A stretch of 30,863 nt of DNA from contig JBGTBD010000001.1 of NCBI GenBank assembly GCA_041749475.1, positions 1 to 30,863 of the forward strand. The letters are read 5' to 3'. Shown here piece after piece: positions 7,581 to 16,761 of the stretch. This DNA comes from JBGTBD01 sp041749475. GTDB lineage: Bacteria > Pseudomonadota > Alphaproteobacteria > Rickettsiales > UBA998. Under the pieces are notes generated by a model. It was not told the DNA's origin. It did no database searches and was given only the letters and a program-made list of their open reading frames with translations. Position numbers and translations under genes: made by a program. Position 1 is the first letter of the stretch. Each line of letters starts with the position of its first letter.

Positions 7581-9866
7581 ATGGTAGCCAGTGTGAATGG
7601 TCAATTGACCGCAAGCGTATTGAGCCTGCTCGGAGTCGGCTCTAAGAATATTGGACGATCCATATCCGCCCTCTCCAGCGGTAATCGGCTGGTCAGCGCA
7701 TCGACGGATGTGGCGGCGTTGTCGGTGGCGACGGGGTTGCAGACGCAAGTCTCCTCGCTCCGAACCGCCCAACTCAATATCACCCAAGCGCAAAGCTTCC
7801 TGCAGGTGGCGGACGGCGGTCTCTCGCAGACCAGTGCCATCCTCGACCGGATGCAGGCGCTCACCGTGCAGTCCAATAGTGGGGCGCTCAGTAATTCGGC
7901 GCGCGTGGGGCTGAATACGGAATTCCAGCAACTGCGTGAGGAGCTCGACAGGCTCTCCGGCAACACCAATTTCAATGGCATTAACCTGCTCGACGGGTCG
8001 CTCTCCAACAGCAGCACAGTGAAAACCGATGCGACGGCGGGAACGCAGGCGACAGGGGCGCTGAACTTCACTGCGAACCTGACGGCCGGGCAGACCATTA
8101 ATCTTGATGGAAATACCCTCGTCGCCGGAACCGATTTTGCTATCGGTGGGACGGCGCAGAACACCGTCGCTAATATTGCCGATGCGCTGAATAACGATAG
8201 CCGTTTCGAAGGCTTCACCTTCGGCGCAAATGGTAATCAACTCACCATTGAAGCGGATGCGGCAGGGGAGGCGGGCAATCAGTTCACTATCAACCGCGCG
8301 GCATCGACGGCGGCGTTTACCGTCAATGGGGACGCACTGTCCACTCCGAATCTATTCACGCTTTCGGGCGGGACGAATGACGGGCTGTCTTCGGGTGATA
8401 CGTCCGTGGCGGGTACGGTGAGCAATTCGCTCGTCTCCGGCGCGACCGGTTCCAAGGCGAACACACAGTTACAATTCAACACCGCATCCGACATTCAGGC
8501 CGGAAACACTATCTCCATCGCCAATGGCGAAGGCGGCAACACCACCTTCACCTTCGTGAATGGAACTCCGGTAGGACCAAATCAGGTGCAGATCGGCGGG
8601 ACGCTGGAGGAGACACTCCAGAACACCGCCAACGCGATCAATAACTATACGGGCGCAGATGATTACGGCGTGCGCCAGCTCACCGCGACGGTGGATGGCA
8701 ATACGCTGAACCTCACTGCCAATCAGGATGGCGACGCCACGGGTGTTACCGGGACGCCGCTCACGGTGGCGCTCGGGACGACGGGGGGGAACCTATCCCG
8801 TACGACGCTCGATAACGGGACGACGGGAGGCGTGGATGTCTCCGGCGTGACCAACGGTGCGTTCCTCGGTAGCGTACAAGGCTTTTCGGCGACGTATCAA
8901 GGGCCGAACAGCATCACTGCTTCCATCAAGGTCGGCAACGAGACCTATACGGCGGATATCTCCAACACGGCTCCGGGGACGGATACGACCGTGCGCTTCG
9001 AGTCGGCTAATGGCGGCTTCTTCGACGTGACGCTGGCGGGCGGACAAGGGCAGGCGGTGAACGATCAGGCGGGGGCGGATAGTTTTGCCAATCGTCTCGA
9101 CGCGTCTTTCGCCGGACTGAATTTCAGCCAGAACCGTGACGTCACCAACTTCACACCCAACGCACAACTGTTTGGGTCGTCACTGACGCTTGACTCCAAC
9201 AATTTCAATAACCTGAAATTCGACGGGGTAGAGGTGCAGAGCGGCATCGGCGGGACGGGGGCGATCTCGGTGTCCATTAATGGGGAAACCTATCGCGCTA
9301 ACAACCTTGGAAAATCCATTGGGGCGGGGGAGAGCATTACCCTCACCAGCGGGAATAACCGCACCATCACCTTCACTAACGGGGTGAACGAGCTTGACCT
9401 TTCCACCAATGCCGGGGCGCAGACGTTCGAAGACTCGTTCCGTCAATCGCTCGGTATTCCGGGCGGTGAGGGGGCGAGTTTCCAGATTGGCGCCACTGCC
9501 AGCCAGACGCGTGAGTTGACCATCGGGGATACGTCCTCGCGGTCGCTGTTCAACGGGGAGGATATTGACATATTGACGGCGGACGGGGCGGCGCGGGCTT
9601 TTGGCCTCGTGCGCTCGGCGCTTGATTACGTCACCGGCCAGCGGGCAACCGTCGGCTCGGCGCAATCGGCGCTCGATTATTCCTTCGCGGAAGTCGAGTC
9701 GGCCATCCAGAATCAGGAAGCTGCCCGCGCCTCCCTTGCGGATACGGACATCGCGTCCGAATCGACCAGCCTCGCGCAGGAGACATTACGCCGCCAACTC
9801 CAGATCGCCAGCCTTGTGCAGGGCAATCGGCTGAATGGTAGCCTGTTGAATTTGCTGAGTAATTAG
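7581..9866 (+). CDS. Flagellin, large with expanded central region
   Basis: This 761-residue protein is well above the 280-500 residues common for flagellins. The N-terminal D0/D1 region (about 1-140) has LSSGNRLVSASTD, LNITQAQSFLQVADGGL and LSGNTNFNGINLLDGS. The C-terminal D1/D0 region has NQEAARASLADTDIASE and ends SLLNLLSN. The long Asn/Gly/Thr-rich middle holds several flagellin-IN-like units: AGQTINLDGNTLV with NTVANIADALN, a second with TLQNTANAINN, and ITLTSGNN. These would be exposed on the filament surface. The start at 7581 is fixed by a perfect AGGAGGAG at 7569-7576. There is no signal peptide, as expected for the flagellar export route. No other flagellar gene is nearby. A strong dyad follows, so it is probably a single-gene unit. 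Confidence 0.95.
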   Translation: MVASVNGQLTASVLSLLGVGSKNIGRSISALSSGNRLVSASTDVAALSVATGLQTQVSSLRTAQLNITQAQSFLQVADGGLSQTSAILDRMQALTVQSNSGALSNSARVGLNTEFQQLREELDRLSGNTNFNGINLLDGSLSNSSTVKTDATAGTQATGALNFTANLTAGQTINLDGNTLVAGTDFAIGGTAQNTVANIADALNNDSRFEGFTFGANGNQLTIEADAAGEAGNQFTINRAASTAAFTVNGDALSTPNLFTLSGGTNDGLSSGDTSVAGTVSNSLVSGATGSKANTQLQFNTASDIQAGNTISIANGEGGNTTFTFVNGTPVGPNQVQIGGTLEETLQNTANAINNYTGADDYGVRQLTATVDGNTLNLTANQDGDATGVTGTPLTVALGTTGGNLSRTTLDNGTTGGVDVSGVTNGAFLGSVQGFSATYQGPNSITASIKVGNETYTADISNTAPGTDTTVRFESANGGFFDVTLAGGQGQAVNDQAGADSFANRLDASFAGLNFSQNRDVTNFTPNAQLFGSSLTLDSNNFNNLKFDGVEVQSGIGGTGAISVSINGETYRANNLGKSIGAGESITLTSGNNRTITFTNGVNELDLSTNAGAQTFEDSFRQSLGIPGGEGASFQIGATASQTRELTIGDTSSRSLFNGEDIDILTADGAARAFGLVRSALDYVTGQRATVGSAQSALDYSFAEVESAIQNQEAARASLADTDIASESTSLAQETLRRQLQIASLVQGNRLNGSLLNLLSN

Positions 9867-9887
9867 TCTAATAACTGCTCCTCAACG

Positions 9888-9919
9888 GAACACACGCTTT
9901 TTACAAAAAGCGTGTGTTC
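9888..9919. terminator. Perfect 15-bp palindromic terminator after flagellin
   Basis: GAACACACGCTTTTT (9888-9902) and AAAAAGCGTGTGTTC (9905-9919) are exact complements. The innermost A-T pairs must open to make a loop. The right side is followed by CTTTCG rather than a clean T-run. It lies 21 bases after the flagellin stop and probably works as a terminator. Confidence 0.65.
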
Positions 9920-9960
9920 TTTCGTCATACTGTCATAAATGGGTGGTATTCAGTTCCGCC

Positions 9961-11472
9961 ATGACAGAAAAATTGAAGCCCCTTCGTATGCCGCATACGT
10001 CCTGCATTAAAGGATATGACCCGGAGACGCGCCACACGTTCCAGCAGCTGAAGCACACCATCAAGGATATAGAACAGGAACTGAAAACCTGTGATTCCGC
10101 CATTCAGGAGGATGCTGCCCAGCATGGACAGCCAGTGTCCGCGGCTGATGGAACGCCACGATTCCCGAGATACCGTCACGCCATCGAACAGATCGAGCGG
10201 TTGGTTATGGGTATGCACGATCTCATCGTTTCCAAACAGGAAGATCCCCTCGTCACGCGATGCAGCATTCGGGAATTGCATGATTATCCTGCGCGTTGTG
10301 CCATTGATAAGCTGTGTGCGATCTACCGTGAAACCAAAAGGGAAGAGTTCAGGGAATTCGGCGGAGACTATGCATCCGCCGTGGAAGAGATATGTAAACG
10401 AGGCATCAAGAACATACTCCGTGCTAAAGGCGTGGATATTTTCCTGCCCGCTGAAACATTGCTGAAACATGAACGCCCGGAGCAACTTCTGTTTGCTTCC
10501 AACCAGATGATCGGTTTACAGGATAGGCAATCCACTCCTAATTATCGGCCGCAATTGAGGAAATTGATTACTCTGGCGCAACAGGGGATTGATGAGTGGC
10601 ACGAGACATATTCCAAGACAATGCTTGAACCTGACCGCATGACCAAACGATGCGTCAGGGATATGGAGGCATTAATTTCGGGGACGTATTATACGACGTA
10701 TTACAAAGACAAACCCGCTGAGGCAGATAATCCGTTTATACAGCGGATGGAGGACATCGGAGTCTTAAGCGCTATGCGCGCGATGTTCAACGAAAGGGAT
10801 GTCGTTGTGCTTAACAATATCAGACGGGATGTGGGATTCGGAATGGATGATGGCATGAACCAGTATATCGTGCAGCGTCAGTTATATCAAAAATTGCATG
10901 ATTTGCAGGCGCAGGAAAAAGAGGTGGCGCGGGATCTCTTCAAGGAGAAGGTGGTGCGTGCCAATCCGTCTATCGACGCACTGCATACCACCGTGTTCTA
11001 CGAGATATTATGGAGTATGCCACAAGTGGCGAAAACGGTTGATACGCTACTCAAACAAACGGATGCCGGTTCAGGTTCCGTAGGCGAGACCATAGAGCAT
11101 TCAGAACTATTTCACCTACAAGCCGCATTGAAGAAATTTCTTCCCGCGACGTATGGGAATGCTCCGTCGCGTATCACTGGCGATGATGTGGATATGATGC
11201 TGACTCTGTTTGATGATGACATGAATCCACCAGAAGTGAATAAGGTTCTACAGGAAACGGGTCTGGATGATTTTCTGGCCATTTTGCATGATGCAGCATC
11301 TCCGCCCGATTATGAGATGTATGGATTGGATATGGAGAAACTCGCAAAGCGCTTCGACGAGGCGGTACGCAACCCTCTGCTAGGGCGTATGCCGACTAGC
11401 ATTGTGAGTGCGCCGGAAGAAATACCTTCGTACACACTGGCCCCAGATCCCACCAAAATACGCCGCGTCTGA
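9961..11472 (+). CDS. Hypothetical protein, paralogue of the next gene
   Basis: This 503-residue protein is unrecognised. It is predicted cytoplasmic and mostly helical, with no signal peptide or membrane segment. An N-terminal helical region (about 25-95) is followed by SIRELHDYPARCAIDKL (about 102-118). The C-terminal end has LAKRFDEAVRNP. These two landmarks and the overall order match the downstream gene at 11480, so the two are diverged tandem copies. The ATG at 9961 is chosen over a GTG at 9943. No Shine-Dalgarno site is clear for either. The 7-base gap to the next gene points to one transcript. No enzyme motif is visible. Confidence 0.75.
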   Translation: MTEKLKPLRMPHTSCIKGYDPETRHTFQQLKHTIKDIEQELKTCDSAIQEDAAQHGQPVSAADGTPRFPRYRHAIEQIERLVMGMHDLIVSKQEDPLVTRCSIRELHDYPARCAIDKLCAIYRETKREEFREFGGDYASAVEEICKRGIKNILRAKGVDIFLPAETLLKHERPEQLLFASNQMIGLQDRQSTPNYRPQLRKLITLAQQGIDEWHETYSKTMLEPDRMTKRCVRDMEALISGTYYTTYYKDKPAEADNPFIQRMEDIGVLSAMRAMFNERDVVVLNNIRRDVGFGMDDGMNQYIVQRQLYQKLHDLQAQEKEVARDLFKEKVVRANPSIDALHTTVFYEILWSMPQVAKTVDTLLKQTDAGSGSVGETIEHSELFHLQAALKKFLPATYGNAPSRITGDDVDMMLTLFDDDMNPPEVNKVLQETGLDDFLAILHDAASPPDYEMYGLDMEKLAKRFDEAVRNPLLGRMPTSIVSAPEEIPSYTLAPDPTKIRRV

Positions 11473-11479
11473 GCACTCT

Positions 11480-13036
11480 ATGACACAGCCGCCTATCCAA
11501 TTCACCTTCCCCGATCGCTACGCAGTAAAGCATTTCGGTGGAGAGAACGAACGTAGTTTTAGGAATATACGAAACTGCATACAGCGGTTTCAGGAGCAGG
11601 CGATACAGATTGTTGCGCAAGGTCAGCTCAACGGTATCGTGCGGGAAAGCGGGAAGGAGAATGCGCTACCGCATTCACAATCCCGCTTTTCAGAATCGGC
11701 GAAAGCGGGTCACGGTATCTCTCCTGCGCGCAACGCGTCGTTGCTGAGTTATAAGGCGCTTGCGACCCAATTGGCCGAATTGGAAGAGGGGATGGGCGAT
11801 TTTTTGCGGCCCTCGCATGCTGCAAAGGAACGGATTCCCTGCACCGGGAGGGAGGTGCTGGATTACTCCGCCCGTTCCGCCATCGGGGTGCTGGCCGCCA
11901 CGTGGCGTCATGTACGGCTCAGCAGCAATATGCGTATGGAACTCGGGCCACACGCCGACCTTTTGCAAGAGGCCTGCATGGCTGCCGCGCAGGAGATCGC
12001 CCATATGCCCCATGTCCATCTCGGCGTATCGGTGGAGGAGGTGTTCTCCCACAAAGACCCCTGGCACGTTCTTTTTTCACGGAAGAATCTACCCTATACC
12101 AGACAGCCGCTGAATAACGCGCAGAAAAACTCGGTATTTGACCTGATGAGGAATGCCGCCGAGGTGATTGATATATGTGATCGTCAACCGAGCAAGTTTG
12201 CCATTACGCGGGATGTCATGTCACGGGTGAAGGCCATCAGGAATGGGGACGTCGTTGCTTATCCGACCTGCGGTTATCCCAACAGCCTAGGGATGGGGCA
12301 GCGCTATGCGGAATCGCAGACCATGGGTTATTTGCGCAATCTTCTACTGGTCCAGCAATATGACGCACTTTTTACCCCGTCCGATTATAGATCCATGGGT
12401 GCGATGGAACATCAGGAAATCGGTGCATACCTGCGGCAAGGGTATGGGAGCTACGCCGCGATGCAGCGGCTTTACGCCAAGCAGGATGCATTACGCGAAT
12501 ATGCGCCTTCCCTTGTGTATCAGGTCGGGCTTATGCGTGGTCCTGTGCTTCTTGAGAACCGCCGCAAATCCATTGATTCCATTCCCGACTGGGTGTTTGA
12601 GATGGTGGCCGAAACATCGGGTGCGTTCCTGGAGGAGAAGAATACACACACTCCTTTGCCGAATGCCAGCATGAACGCCTCTCTGGAGGCTGCCACGGCT
12701 GCGTTGAAAAAAGCCGAGCATATGCGGTGTGCACCGCAGTTGACGGAATATCAGGTAGCGGCATTGCTCTCCATGGCGCATCAGTTCGAGCATTTTCCCT
12801 TGGATGTACGGGTAAATGCCGCTCACTGTGGGTTGCACGATGCCGTCAGTCAGCTTATTGGTTTTCTTTCCGATGAGCCTATGGATCATCCCATCGATTA
12901 TCAGCGCTTGTCGCAACGATTTGACGACATCCTGTCCAAGCCAAAAAATATAGACGATCCCAAGCGTCTGGCAGTCAGGACATTCGGTGCGGAAGTCGGC
13001 ACCATCCATCCATCGTTATTCTTGCGGGCGGTGTAA
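11480..13036 (+). CDS. Hypothetical protein, paralogue of the previous gene
   Basis: This 518-residue protein is unrecognised. It is helical and without export or membrane signals. It shares with the upstream gene the REVLDYSARSAIGVLAA segment (about 124-140; RELHDYPARCAID upstream) and a C-terminal LSQRFDDILSKP (LAKRFDEAVRNP upstream). Both are followed by a variable end of 25-35 residues. Overall identity is low, so the copies are old. The ATG at 11480 is used because it lies just after the upstream stop. A longer reading would overlap that gene by 65 bases. It is convergent with gltA, four bases apart, with no room for a terminator between them. Confidence 0.75.
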   Translation: MTQPPIQFTFPDRYAVKHFGGENERSFRNIRNCIQRFQEQAIQIVAQGQLNGIVRESGKENALPHSQSRFSESAKAGHGISPARNASLLSYKALATQLAELEEGMGDFLRPSHAAKERIPCTGREVLDYSARSAIGVLAATWRHVRLSSNMRMELGPHADLLQEACMAAAQEIAHMPHVHLGVSVEEVFSHKDPWHVLFSRKNLPYTRQPLNNAQKNSVFDLMRNAAEVIDICDRQPSKFAITRDVMSRVKAIRNGDVVAYPTCGYPNSLGMGQRYAESQTMGYLRNLLLVQQYDALFTPSDYRSMGAMEHQEIGAYLRQGYGSYAAMQRLYAKQDALREYAPSLVYQVGLMRGPVLLENRRKSIDSIPDWVFEMVAETSGAFLEEKNTHTPLPNASMNASLEAATAALKKAEHMRCAPQLTEYQVAALLSMAHQFEHFPLDVRVNAAHCGLHDAVSQLIGFLSDEPMDHPIDYQRLSQRFDDILSKPKNIDDPKRLAVRTFGAEVGTIHPSLFLRAV

Positions 13037-13040
13037 GCGC

Positions 13041-14351
13041 CTACGCCGACTTGCGCGACTTCTTCTTGGTGACGACGGTGCGGCCTGTGGGGCCGGTGAA
13101 GAGTTGGCGGGGGCGTCCGATTTTCTGTTTCGGGTCCTCGATCATCTCTTTCCACTGCGCGACCCACCCTGCCGTCCGTGCTACCGCGAAAAGGACAGTG
13201 AAGATGCTGGTGGGGATGCCCATCGCGCGGTAGATGATACCGGAATAGAAGTCGACGTTCGGGTAGAGCTTCCGCTCGATGAAGTATTCATCCTCCAGCG
13301 CGATCCGTTCTAACTCCATCGCGATTTCCAGCAGGGGTTCGTGCTTGATGTTCAATTCTTCGAGCACTTCCTTGCAGGTCTGGCGCAATACTTTGGCGCG
13401 GGGATCGTAGTTTTTGTAGACGCGGTGGCCGAAGCCCATCAGGCGGAAGGGATCGTTCTTATCTTTCGCTTTCTTGATGAATTCAGGGATGCGGTTCTTG
13501 CTGCCGATTTCTTGTAACATGTTGATGACCGCCTCGTTCGCGCCGCCATGGGCGGGACCCCAGAGGGAGGCAATACCGGCGCCGATGCAGGCAAACGGAT
13601 TCGCGCCGGAGGAGCCAGCGAGACGCACCGTGGAGGTGGAAGCGTTCTGCTCATGATCCGCATGGAGGATGAAGATTTTCTCCATGGCGCGGGTGAGGAT
13701 GGGGTTGACGGTGTATTTCTCGCACGGAGTGGAGAACATCATATGCAGGAAATTCTCGGTGAAGCTGAGTTCGTTATTCGGATAGACGAACGGCTGACCG
13801 ATGGAATATTTGTAGCACATGGCGGCGATGGTCGGCATCTTGGCGATCATGCGGAAGGCGGCGAGCTCCCGCTCCTCCGGATCGTTGATGTCGAGCGAAT
13901 CGTGATAGAAGGCGGAGAGTGCGCCGACTGCGCCCACCATGATCGCCATCGGGTGCGAACGACGCGGGAAGCCGCGGAAGAGGAAGTGCAGCTGTTCATG
14001 CACCATCGTGTGCAGGGTGATCTTGCGGTCAAACCAAGTTTTTTGTTCGGCGTCGGGGAGTTCCCCGTACAGCAGCAGGTGGCTAACGGAGAGGAAATCT
14101 ACGTTCTCTGCCAGTTCGTCAATGTCATATCCGCGATAGCGTAGGATGCCCTGGTCACCGTCGATATAGGTGATGGAGGATTCGCAGGCAGCGGTGGAAA
14201 GGAAGCCGGGATCGTAGGTGAAATAGCCCGTCTCTTTGTAGAGCGCGCTGATGTCCATCACGCTGGGGCCTTCCGTGCCGTCGAAAATCGGGAATTGAAT
14301 CGGGTTCTGGCCTTCGATCGTGAGCGTGGCCGTCTTCTTACTTGTGGTCAT
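13041..14351 (-). CDS. gltA: Citrate synthase (type II)
   Basis: This 436-residue protein has the normal length of the hexameric bacterial enzyme. It condenses acetyl-CoA and oxaloacetate at the entry to the TCA cycle. The catalytic triad is visible as His268 (WGPAHGG), His309 (GFGHRVYKNYDPR) and Asp367 (NVDFYSG). The N-terminal beta domain typical of type II enzymes is present. The C-terminus carries a basic extension rich in Lys and Arg. The ATG at 14351 is favoured over a longer reading by GGAGG (14359-14363 on the + strand) seven bases upstream. It is convergent with the orphan paralogue pair. A 302-base gap lies upstream and should hold its promoter. Confidence 0.98.
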   Translation of the reverse strand: MTTSKKTATLTIEGQNPIQFPIFDGTEGPSVMDISALYKETGYFTYDPGFLSTAACESSITYIDGDQGILRYRGYDIDELAENVDFLSVSHLLLYGELPDAEQKTWFDRKITLHTMVHEQLHFLFRGFPRRSHPMAIMVGAVGALSAFYHDSLDINDPEERELAAFRMIAKMPTIAAMCYKYSIGQPFVYPNNELSFTENFLHMMFSTPCEKYTVNPILTRAMEKIFILHADHEQNASTSTVRLAGSSGANPFACIGAGIASLWGPAHGGANEAVINMLQEIGSKNRIPEFIKKAKDKNDPFRLMGFGHRVYKNYDPRAKVLRQTCKEVLEELNIKHEPLLEIAMELERIALEDEYFIERKLYPNVDFYSGIIYRAMGIPTSIFTVLFAVARTAGWVAQWKEMIEDPKQKIGRPRQLFTGPTGRTVVTKKKSRKSA

Positions 14352-14653
14352 ACATGAGCCTCCATTGATATCATTCGTGATGCGATGCACCATGGCCCAA
14401 ATATGGGGTGGTGTAAAGCCGGAAATACTGTTCTTCTCGTAGTGTTACGCCAAATCGTTTATATTATATTAACTATTGAAATATAATGCTTAAGTGTGAG
14501 AAAAAGTTAACATATTTTCTGTTTCAGCGATGGAACGGCGTTCGGTGGAAAATTTAATGGATTTTAAGGATTTTCCGGGGGGTTAACGTCATACAATCTT
14601 CATACAGGCCGTTTCTGTCTTTGATATACTAAAGTCAGGATAAAATATTCATT
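14352..14653. promoter_or_regulatory. AT-rich divergent intergenic region, gltA / 14654 gene
   Basis: No gene is visible in these 302 bases. The middle (about 14450-14530) is very AT-rich with short inverted TATAAT-like stretches. This suits a promoter for gltA on the minus strand. TATACT at 14625-14630 is a possible -10 box for the plus-strand gene at 14654. No matching -35 box is convincing. Confidence 0.35.
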
Positions 14654-15643
14654 ATGGCTACACCGCAAACACTTCCCGGCATTCAAGCCACCCCCTCCTG
14701 GTTCGGGGGAACGAGCTACCGTGTCCCGTCCCGTGCGGAGCCGAGCTTCTGGGGTGAGGATACCAGCTTTGGGCTGATGATGGGGTCGTTGCTTTCGTTG
14801 GGGCTGACGATGCTCGATCCGATGAATATCATGACCGGGGGGGCAGGATCGGTAGCCTCTTTTGCCCTGCACCTTGCGCCTGTGCTGGTAGGCGGCGCGA
14901 TAGGTGCGGTCGTCAATAAATCACGCATGGAAAAAGAATTGGAAGAGGGCAAGGAAATCTCGCCGCCTTCGTTCTTGAATCGTGGGTTGTTGGAAGGAAC
15001 TCTGCATGGTGTTGGTATCGTCAGCCTGATTAATTTCGCGTCATCATTCGTGATGGAAACGAGCCTGCTGAGTACGGCTACATCGGCAAGTACATTCCTC
15101 GCCGGGTTGACCGGGTGGGGTATGGCGGCAGTCGCCGTCGCTGCCGGTATCGGTGCAGTCCGTGCTGCAATGAAACGGCAGGACGACCAAGAACATGTGT
15201 ATAATTTCGTTGAGAACAGCCATGCCTTGCAGAACGGGCTACCGATGAAGGAAAAAAGTCGGGGAATCACACAGTATGTCGCGCCGGTCGCCGGTGTCGC
15301 TACCGCTATCGCTGCGGGTCTGCCGGGTGACCCTATCGGTGTCGGCAGTTTGCTGGGTGATAAGCATGGAGCCGCGGCAATGCTGGCGGAGAATATCGGC
15401 GGCGTAGCCGCGCAGCATAAACCATCCGCGTATCCTGATTTCAGTGATATCGCCGATCATCCAGCCCATCGCCGTGGCGATTATAGCTTTGCTGATGCGG
15501 AGCTGGCGCGCCGTGGGGCGCGTGGTGTGTCTACCCCTGCTGCGGGAAATGCGGATGCGCCGAATTACGGCCAGTTTACCGACCGTCTCTCCGATCAGCG
15601 GATGGCTGACGCCGTCACGGCGTTACAGGACGGGCGTAGCTAG
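14654..15643 (+). CDS. Hypothetical multi-pass membrane protein
   Basis: This 329-residue protein is unrecognised. Four hydrophobic segments are clear at about 38-60, 66-88, 113-133 and 147-170, with a weaker fifth at about 207-222. They are rich in Gly, Ala and Ser, as in small channel or pore-forming proteins. A basic/acidic stretch (RMEKELEEGKE, 91-101) separates segments two and three. The C-terminal 100 residues are hydrophilic and poorly conserved in appearance. There is no cleavable signal. AGGA lies 13 bases before the ATG, farther than usual. The gene is convergent with mutY. Inner-membrane location is inferred from hydrophobicity only. Confidence 0.7.
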   Translation: MATPQTLPGIQATPSWFGGTSYRVPSRAEPSFWGEDTSFGLMMGSLLSLGLTMLDPMNIMTGGAGSVASFALHLAPVLVGGAIGAVVNKSRMEKELEEGKEISPPSFLNRGLLEGTLHGVGIVSLINFASSFVMETSLLSTATSASTFLAGLTGWGMAAVAVAAGIGAVRAAMKRQDDQEHVYNFVENSHALQNGLPMKEKSRGITQYVAPVAGVATAIAAGLPGDPIGVGSLLGDKHGAAAMLAENIGGVAAQHKPSAYPDFSDIADHPAHRRGDYSFADAELARRGARGVSTPAAGNADAPNYGQFTDRLSDQRMADAVTALQDGRS

Positions 15644-15679
15644 TCTCCTCATTCTTTTCCTAAATATATATTACTGCTG

Positions 15680-16708
15680 TCACGCGGGGGCTAGGAGGCG
15701 CATGATTTTTTCTTCGACGCGCGATAGCGGCAATGCGGCGACTTGTGCCTCGCTATACCAGCCTTTGCCACGCGCTGCGACGCCGGGGAGGAGATAGACT
15801 TCCGCCTCCACCTTGAAATGGGAATAGGTATGGGTGACGCCGCCTAGCATCTTTAAATCGCTAAGGCGAATGTCGCGGCTTTTCCATTGTATCATTAATG
15901 AAGTAAGGGACGTTGAGGGAAACTCAGGGAATGCATACAGCCCCCCAAGGAATTGCGAGCTACGTGGTGTGAGGTACAGCTTCCCTGAGAGCGATTGCGG
16001 GACGAGGATGGTGACGTTGCGCCTCGGCACGGGTTTCTTGAGTTTCTTCGCTGGGTAGGCGAGCGGGTTTTCCTTTCCCGCACAGCGATAGGAGAGAGGG
16101 CATTCCCCACAGCGCGGCGCGGTGGGGGTGCATATCAGCGCGCCGATGTCCATCATTGCCTGATTGTGTTCGAATGGGTGCGCGGGGTCGAGCAGGGCAT
16201 GGGCGGCATCCCAGCATTCCTCTTCTCGCATGGCAGGCTGGGCAAGCAGGCGGTGGAGGACGCGGCGCACATTTGCCTCCATCACGGCGACCGGGTGACG
16301 GTACGCAAAGGCGGCGATGGCGTGGGCGGTGTTCCTGCCGATGCCGGGCAGGGCAAGCAGGCCAGGGACATCCTGCGGCAACTTCGGGCTCGTCAGTTGC
16401 GCCGCTTTGTGCAGATTGCGGGCGCGGGAGTAATATCCCAGTCCCTGCCACGCTTTCAGCACTTCCTCCTCCGATGCGTCGGCGAGCGCGGCTACGGTGG
16501 GAAAGCGTTGCAAGAAGGGCGGGTAATAGCGCGTGCGTACGGTTTCAACCTGCGTTTGCTGGAGCATCACCTCACTAATCCAGATGGCGTAGGGGTCGGA
16601 CGTTTGTCGCCAAGGCAACCCCTGTCGGCCATATAATCCATACCAGCGGTGCAAGGATGTTTCAGGTGCTATCGTTGGTTGGCGCTGGAACATGGAAGAT
16701 GCTGGCAT
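15680..16708 (-). CDS. mutY: A/G-specific adenine glycosylase
   Basis: This 342-residue protein removes adenine paired with 8-oxoguanine. The helix-hairpin-helix domain contains WISEVMLQQTQV with catalytic Glu46, and LPGIGRNTAHAIAAFA. The [4Fe-4S] loop has the exact C-x6-C-x2-C-x5-C spacing (Cys193, 200, 203, 209). The C-terminal NUDIX-like domain shows FLGGLYAFPE and THTYSHFKVE. At residue 144 the conserved catalytic Asp of the VDGNV motif is Glu (VMEANVRRV). The start at 16708 is the first ATG. A second ATG at 16693 is possible, and neither has a clear ribosome site. It diverges from the SGNH-like gene. Confidence 0.96.
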   Translation of the reverse strand: MPASSMFQRQPTIAPETSLHRWYGLYGRQGLPWRQTSDPYAIWISEVMLQQTQVETVRTRYYPPFLQRFPTVAALADASEEEVLKAWQGLGYYSRARNLHKAAQLTSPKLPQDVPGLLALPGIGRNTAHAIAAFAYRHPVAVMEANVRRVLHRLLAQPAMREEECWDAAHALLDPAHPFEHNQAMMDIGALICTPTAPRCGECPLSYRCAGKENPLAYPAKKLKKPVPRRNVTILVPQSLSGKLYLTPRSSQFLGGLYAFPEFPSTSLTSLMIQWKSRDIRLSDLKMLGGVTHTYSHFKVEAEVYLLPGVAARGKGWYSEAQVAALPLSRVEEKIMRLLAPA

Positions 16709-16711
16709 GAC

Positions 16712-16739
16712 TTGCGTTGGTTCAAAGAAAATATATACT
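16712..16739 (+). promoter_or_regulatory. Putative sigma70-type promoter for the SGNH-like gene
   Basis: TTGCGT at 16712-16717 and TATACT at 16734-16739 are separated by 16 bases and lie 22 bases before the ATG at 16762. The boxes are close to the general bacterial consensus. The call is a pattern match only. Confidence 0.4.
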
Positions 16740-16761
16740 ATTACGGATAAGGATACAGCAC

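Noticed and set aside
7440..8240. 266-codon minus-strand open frame opposite the flagellin N-terminus
   Set aside because: It is the complement of conserved flagellin D0/D1 sequence, with no supporting motif.
13548..14144. Long plus-strand frame opposite gltA, and a similar one at 5719-6414 opposite aroG
   Set aside because: Both lie opposite well-conserved enzymes and are expected in GC-rich coding DNA.
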